Source: CAXMNX01 sp964194845
Lineage (GTDB): Bacteria > Pseudomonadota > Alphaproteobacteria > Rhodobacterales > Rhodobacteraceae
DNA: 64,000 nucleotides
Assembly (NCBI GenBank): GCA_964194845.1
Contig: CAXMNX010000017.1
Span: 62,001 to 126,000, forward strand
Reading direction: 5' to 3'
Positions 62,101 to 64,000 of this stretch are shown here, one piece after another (the stretch's first letter is position 1; every line of letters begins with the position of its first letter). The position numbers and the translations under genes are program-made. The notes under the pieces are model-generated. The model worked only from the letters and a program-made list of their open reading frames with translations. It was not told the origin of the DNA and made no database searches.

Positions 62101-62530
62101 TCGCCATCACGACACCGCCCAAAGGCGAGGTTCCGGCCATATTGGCGTGCCGCATCACGTCGCCAGACCGATCAACGCCCGGCCCTTTGCCATACCAAAG
62201 CGCGAATACGCCGTCGCGCTTGCCCTCGCCCCGCAACTCGGCCTGCTGGGTGCCCCAGATGGCAGTCGCCGCCAGGTCTTCGTTCATGCCAGGCTGAAAC
62301 AGGATGTTCGCGGCATCGAGATCGGTCTGCGCGCCTGCCATCTGCAAATCCACCGCACCCAGCGGTGACCCTCGATATCCGGTCACATAGCCGCCAGTGT
62401 CATGCCCGGCCAATCCGTCGCGTGCCGCCTGCATCAGCATCAACCGAACCAGCGCCTGCGTCCCGTTGAGCAGGATCATATCTTTCGAAAGATCGTATTT
62501 GTCGTGCAGGCTCACATTGTGGCGGCTCAT
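59114..62530 (-). CDS. indolepyruvate ferredoxin oxidoreductase (fused subunits)
   Basis: 1138 residues. The enzyme oxidatively decarboxylates aryl-pyruvates from aromatic amino-acid breakdown. The N-terminal pyrimidine-binding domain (NGTQALVRLMLMQAARDGLAG, TGYRGSPLGAVDLQM), the ThDP domain with CSGCPHNTSTKVPEGSRAYAGIGCHIM and MTGGQTNEGG, the ferredoxin-like cluster motif CEGCGDCGVQSNC, and the gamma domain (VITGVGGTGVVTIGAVLAMAA) are in one chain. This large fused form is typical of alphaproteobacteria. AAGGAG precedes the start. A LysR regulator is divergent from it. Confidence 0.93.
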   Translation of the reverse strand: MSRHNVSLHDKYDLSKDMILLNGTQALVRLMLMQAARDGLAGHDTGGYVTGYRGSPLGAVDLQMAGAQTDLDAANILFQPGMNEDLAATAIWGTQQAELRGEGKRDGVFALWYGKGPGVDRSGDVMRHANMAGTSPLGGVVMAMGDDHTGESSTTCHQSDWAMVDTYMPVLSPAGVQEILDYGLYAFALSRFSGLWTGLKLMKDTVEVTSVVDGRPDRMSFVAPEFEMPEGGLNIRLGDHWIPQEARIIDYKRFAAEAFSRANRMDRRVWGKAGAKIGFVAAGKNWLDLTHAMSLIGIDEAEAARLGVTTYKIGQTFPMDMKSFHDWAEGLDLIVVVEEKRKLIEIQIKEAIFDDRHGRRVYGWYKGGAGRLHQEELFPTRYALDPVMIAEKIGDILIEEGRGTEAIQGGLEMLRAAKAADNAPEIATRTPYFCSGCPHNTSTKVPEGSRAYAGIGCHIMALWMDRETSGFTHMGAEGANWIGEAPFSTRTHVFQNLGDGTYNHSGLLAIRAALASGVNITYKILYNDAVAMTGGQTNEGGLAPDRIARELMAMGVQNVAVVFDEKEEPARADFPREVEWHKRDALPIVQNKYRKIKGVSAIIYIQTCAAEKRRRRKRGSFPDPDKRVFINTDVCEGCGDCGVQSNCVSIVPVEAELGRKRAIDQSSCNKDFSCLKGFCPSFVTVEGAVPRKEATAEIETGDLAQPDLPEIDGTHNIVITGVGGTGVVTIGAVLAMAARIDGKGAGMMEMAGLAQKGGAVHIHCRIANAPEDISAIRVATGEVDTLIGGDLVVSAGAKTLGLTATGRTRAVVNAHEIITGDFTRDTEFRIPGDRLTLSLEARLKDGLAMFDATTLAAQIMGDAIYSNMLLLGASWQLGQVPLSHDALTEAVRLNGAKVDENLRAFEIGRWAALNPGAATKVADADVIAKPKTLDEMIAFREAHLTKYQSERLSRRYREFVDKVEDPRLKEAVVKGYHKLLAYKDEYEVARLLASSREKAEAAFGGELKLTFHLAPPLLSRKGPDGRPSKRNFGAWTERLWPRLASMKKLRGTPFDPFGYSAERRMERRLIRQYERDMKKVLKDPARNLDIAMALAELPLQILGFGPVKMANYDAAAKRRGELLAAFKAGKSEPAVAAE

Positions 62531-62560
62531 GCGGGTCTCCTTGATTATGTGCTTCTATTA

Positions 62561-62581
62561 TAGGTCAATTTCTCTGACCTA
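62561..62581. promoter_or_regulatory. LysR-type operator candidate
   Basis: TAGGTCA, seven bases, TGACCTA: a perfect dyad 31 bp upstream of the oxidoreductase start and 100 bp upstream of lysR, the usual place and shape for a LysR-family binding site (T-N11-A within it). Confidence 0.6.
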
Positions 62582-62680
62582 CAAAATGAAACATGCGTCA
62601 CCTCCCTGTTTGCAAACCTGCGTCCGCACCGGGTAATGCTTGCCAAAGCGTTACCGCCAACACTACCGGAAAAGATCGCG

Positions 62681-63592
62681 ATGGACTGGGACAAGTTAAG
62701 AATATTTCACGCCGTTGCCGACGCAGGCAGTTTAACCCATGCAGGCGACACGTTGCACCTTAGCCAATCTGCGGTATCACGCCAGATCCGGGCGCTGGAA
62801 GATTCGCTGAATGCCACGCTTTTTCACCGCCACGCACGCGGACTGATTCTCACCGAACAAGGCGAATTGTTGTTCGATGCGACCTCGGCCATGGCAAAGC
62901 GCCTCGATACCGCCGAAGCCCGCATCCGCGACAGCGAAGAAGAAGTATTCGGCGAATTGCGAGTGACCACTACGACCGGCTTTGGGTCGCTCTGGTTGGC
63001 ACCCCGGCTGCCACACCTTTACGACAAATATCCCGAGCTGAAGATCGACCTGATGCTGGAAGAGCGCGTGCTCGATCTGCCGATGCGCGAAGCAGATGTT
63101 GCCATCCGGATGAAGGAACCCAGCCAGGCGGACCTGATCCGACGCAAGCTGATGACCGTGCGAATGCGGCTTTACGCAACACCCGAATACCTTGCGCAAA
63201 AAGGCGCGCCCGCTTCCATGGCCGACATCGGCAAGCACCGGCTGATATGTCAGAACGTGCGGACCACACAGGTCAGCGCAGGTGCGCAGCTTGTGAAAGA
63301 GCTTCTGACTCATGAGCCATCCACACTCACCGTGAATAACTACTTCGGTGTCCTTCAGGCGGTTCGGTCAAACCTTGGCATCGGTGTTCTGCCCGACTAT
63401 GTGATCGAGGATTTCCCAACGGTTCAACGGGTGCTGCCCGACATCGAAAGTGCCGAAGTGCCGGTTTTTCTGGCTTATCCGGAAGAGCTGCGGCAATCGA
63501 AGCGCATCGCCGCGTTTCGTGATTTCGTCACCGAAGAAATTATCGCGCACCGAAAACGAATGAAAGCCGAAGCAGCCTTGAAGGCGCCCTGA
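62681..63592 (+). CDS. LysR family transcriptional regulator
   Basis: 303 residues. The N-terminal helix-turn-helix (DWDKLRIFHAVADAGSLTHAGDTLHLSQSAVSRQIRALEDSLNATLFHRHARGLILTEQG) and the effector-binding domain are complete. The ATG at 62681 begins the conserved region and is preceded by GGAAAAG. As the divergent neighbour of the indolepyruvate oxidoreductase gene it probably regulates that gene, perhaps in response to an aromatic oxo acid. It could instead act elsewhere. Confidence 0.9.
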   Translation: MDWDKLRIFHAVADAGSLTHAGDTLHLSQSAVSRQIRALEDSLNATLFHRHARGLILTEQGELLFDATSAMAKRLDTAEARIRDSEEEVFGELRVTTTTGFGSLWLAPRLPHLYDKYPELKIDLMLEERVLDLPMREADVAIRMKEPSQADLIRRKLMTVRMRLYATPEYLAQKGAPASMADIGKHRLICQNVRTTQVSAGAQLVKELLTHEPSTLTVNNYFGVLQAVRSNLGIGVLPDYVIEDFPTVQRVLPDIESAEVPVFLAYPEELRQSKRIAAFRDFVTEEIIAHRKRMKAEAALKAP

Positions 63593-63685
63593 CCGCAAAG
63601 CCATGCGCAGGTTGCATAGCGGGTTTGCCGATCCGTTGGTCGGGTTTTTCTTGATTGCGTTAACGACCGGTCCTACATGCCCATT

Positions 63686-63760
63686 CGAACACGGCGGCAA
63701 CCCCGCTGTTTTCTACCTCCCTGTTAGACTGGCCGGGCCATATGCGCCCGGCCTTTTTTT
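63686..63760 (+). ncRNA. candidate small RNA with anti-Shine-Dalgarno loop
   Basis: A possible promoter (TTGATT at 63651, 17 bases, TACATG at 63674) precedes about 75 bases: a first hairpin (CGGCGG against CCGCTG), a single-stranded CTACCTCCCTG (CCTCCC at 63716-63721), and a strong terminator. This is the architecture of Rhodobacterales and Rhizobiales sRNAs with exposed CUCC motifs that block ribosome sites, such as the CcsR RNAs. No expression evidence. Confidence 0.35.
63731..63760 (+). terminator. strong rho-independent terminator
   Basis: GGCCGGGC and GCCCGGCC form a perfect 8-bp stem with a seven-base loop, followed directly by seven T residues. Confidence 0.9.
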
Positions 63761-63911
63761 GTGCGGCAGCAACTTGCGCCGCGATCTGGGCGCGTAATGC
63801 AGCTGCAACATTTCGCCGCAATTTCCCTTGTATTGAACACGAAACCGGCAATCTCACGCCGCATAGATGCGAGATGCACCAGGCACATCAACGTACTGGG
63901 AGACTTCCTGA

Positions 63912-64000
63912 TGTCCATAAAACCTGCCGCCGGAGCGCTAATCGCGACTTTACTTACCGCAGGCGCAGCCGCCGCTTGCCCAAACTACAACCTGACCGGC
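63912..64000 (+). CDS. N-terminus of a secreted protein (cut by window end)
   Basis: Only 29 codons are visible. They give a clear signal peptide (SIKPAAGALIATLLTAGAAAA) followed by CPNYNLTG. GGGAG stands seven to nine bases before the ATG. The family cannot be fixed from so little. Confidence 0.65.

Larger units (their letters stand above)
63593..63911. other. intergenic region with possible small RNA, no protein gene
   Basis: 319 bp between lysR and the secreted-protein start. A weak hairpin with a T-run (CCGA...TCGG then TTTTT, around 63628-63649) may end lysR. Then come a possible promoter, a candidate small RNA and a strong terminator, given separately. No coding frame of merit. Confidence 0.55.

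Noticed and set aside
1..64000. tRNA, rRNA, CRISPR arrays, intact insertion sequences
   Set aside because: Looked for cloverleaf-like segments, direct-repeat arrays and transposase motifs by eye on both strands; none was convincing.

Overview
The window is a contiguous piece of an alphaproteobacterial chromosome, almost certainly from the order Rhodobacterales (Roseobacter/Rhodobacter group). The grounds are the GC-rich codon use, the gene orders trpG-trpD-trpC-moaC-moeA-lexA/comEC/gltX/gltA and argC-ccmE-endolysin-holin-ccmF-ccmH, the LexA boxes of the GAAC-N7-GAAC type, a CckA-type hybrid kinase gene with a CtrA box, an agl alpha-glucoside operon, and the fused indolepyruvate ferredoxin oxidoreductase. 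I cannot name the genus. No rRNA, tRNA, CRISPR array or intact insertion sequence was seen.

Layout. 1-4.7 kb: end of an MFS transporter, a squalene/phytoene-synthase-like protein, then cysS-cimA. 5-7.7 kb: an aminotransferase/PEP-mutase-family pair facing a MOSC/DUF1330 pair that follows alaS. 7.7-16.7 kb: alaS, recA with its SOS promoter, a broken cckA, rsmB-like and a proline-rich membrane protein, all on the minus strand behind guaB (16.8-18.2 kb). 18.3-20.1 kb: a ureohydrolase converging on an HpcH/HpaI aldolase. 20.3-29.2 kb: aglEFGAK (minus) and aglR-glk (plus), diverging from a region with two matching operators; together they import alpha-glucosides, hydrolyse them in the cytoplasm and phosphorylate the glucose. 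29.3-38.6 kb: a degenerate Hint-domain protein, oppABCDF, a remnant of an S8 protease, and a second, Tat-exported, solute-binding protein. 38.7-45.2 kb: a divergent polysaccharide deacetylase, then trpG-trpD-ung-trpC-moaC-moeA, most neighbours overlapping or nearly touching. 45.2-51.4 kb: lexA with overlapping SOS boxes, comEC, gltX, gltA and an ICMT-like methyltransferase. 51.4-59 kb (minus): murI, argC, ccmE, a five-gene lysis cassette, ccmF, ccmH and a PaaG-like hydratase. 59.1-64 kb: indolepyruvate ferredoxin oxidoreductase with a divergent LysR regulator, a possible small RNA with a strong terminator, and the first codons of a secreted protein.

The most interesting thread joins three places. 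A cassette between ccmE and ccmF encodes a GH108-type endolysin, a three-TM holin, a BhlA-like one-TM protein and two very small proteins; in Rhodobacter capsulatus an endolysin/holin pair of this kind releases the gene transfer agent under control of the CckA-ChpT-CtrA relay. A CtrA-like site (one mismatch) precedes the endolysin. A perfect CtrA site precedes cckA, but cckA itself carries a frameshift and, independently, an in-frame stop that removes the end of its receiver domain. Either the master kinase has recently decayed while its target cassette remains, or the assembly has two errors in one gene; resequencing decides.
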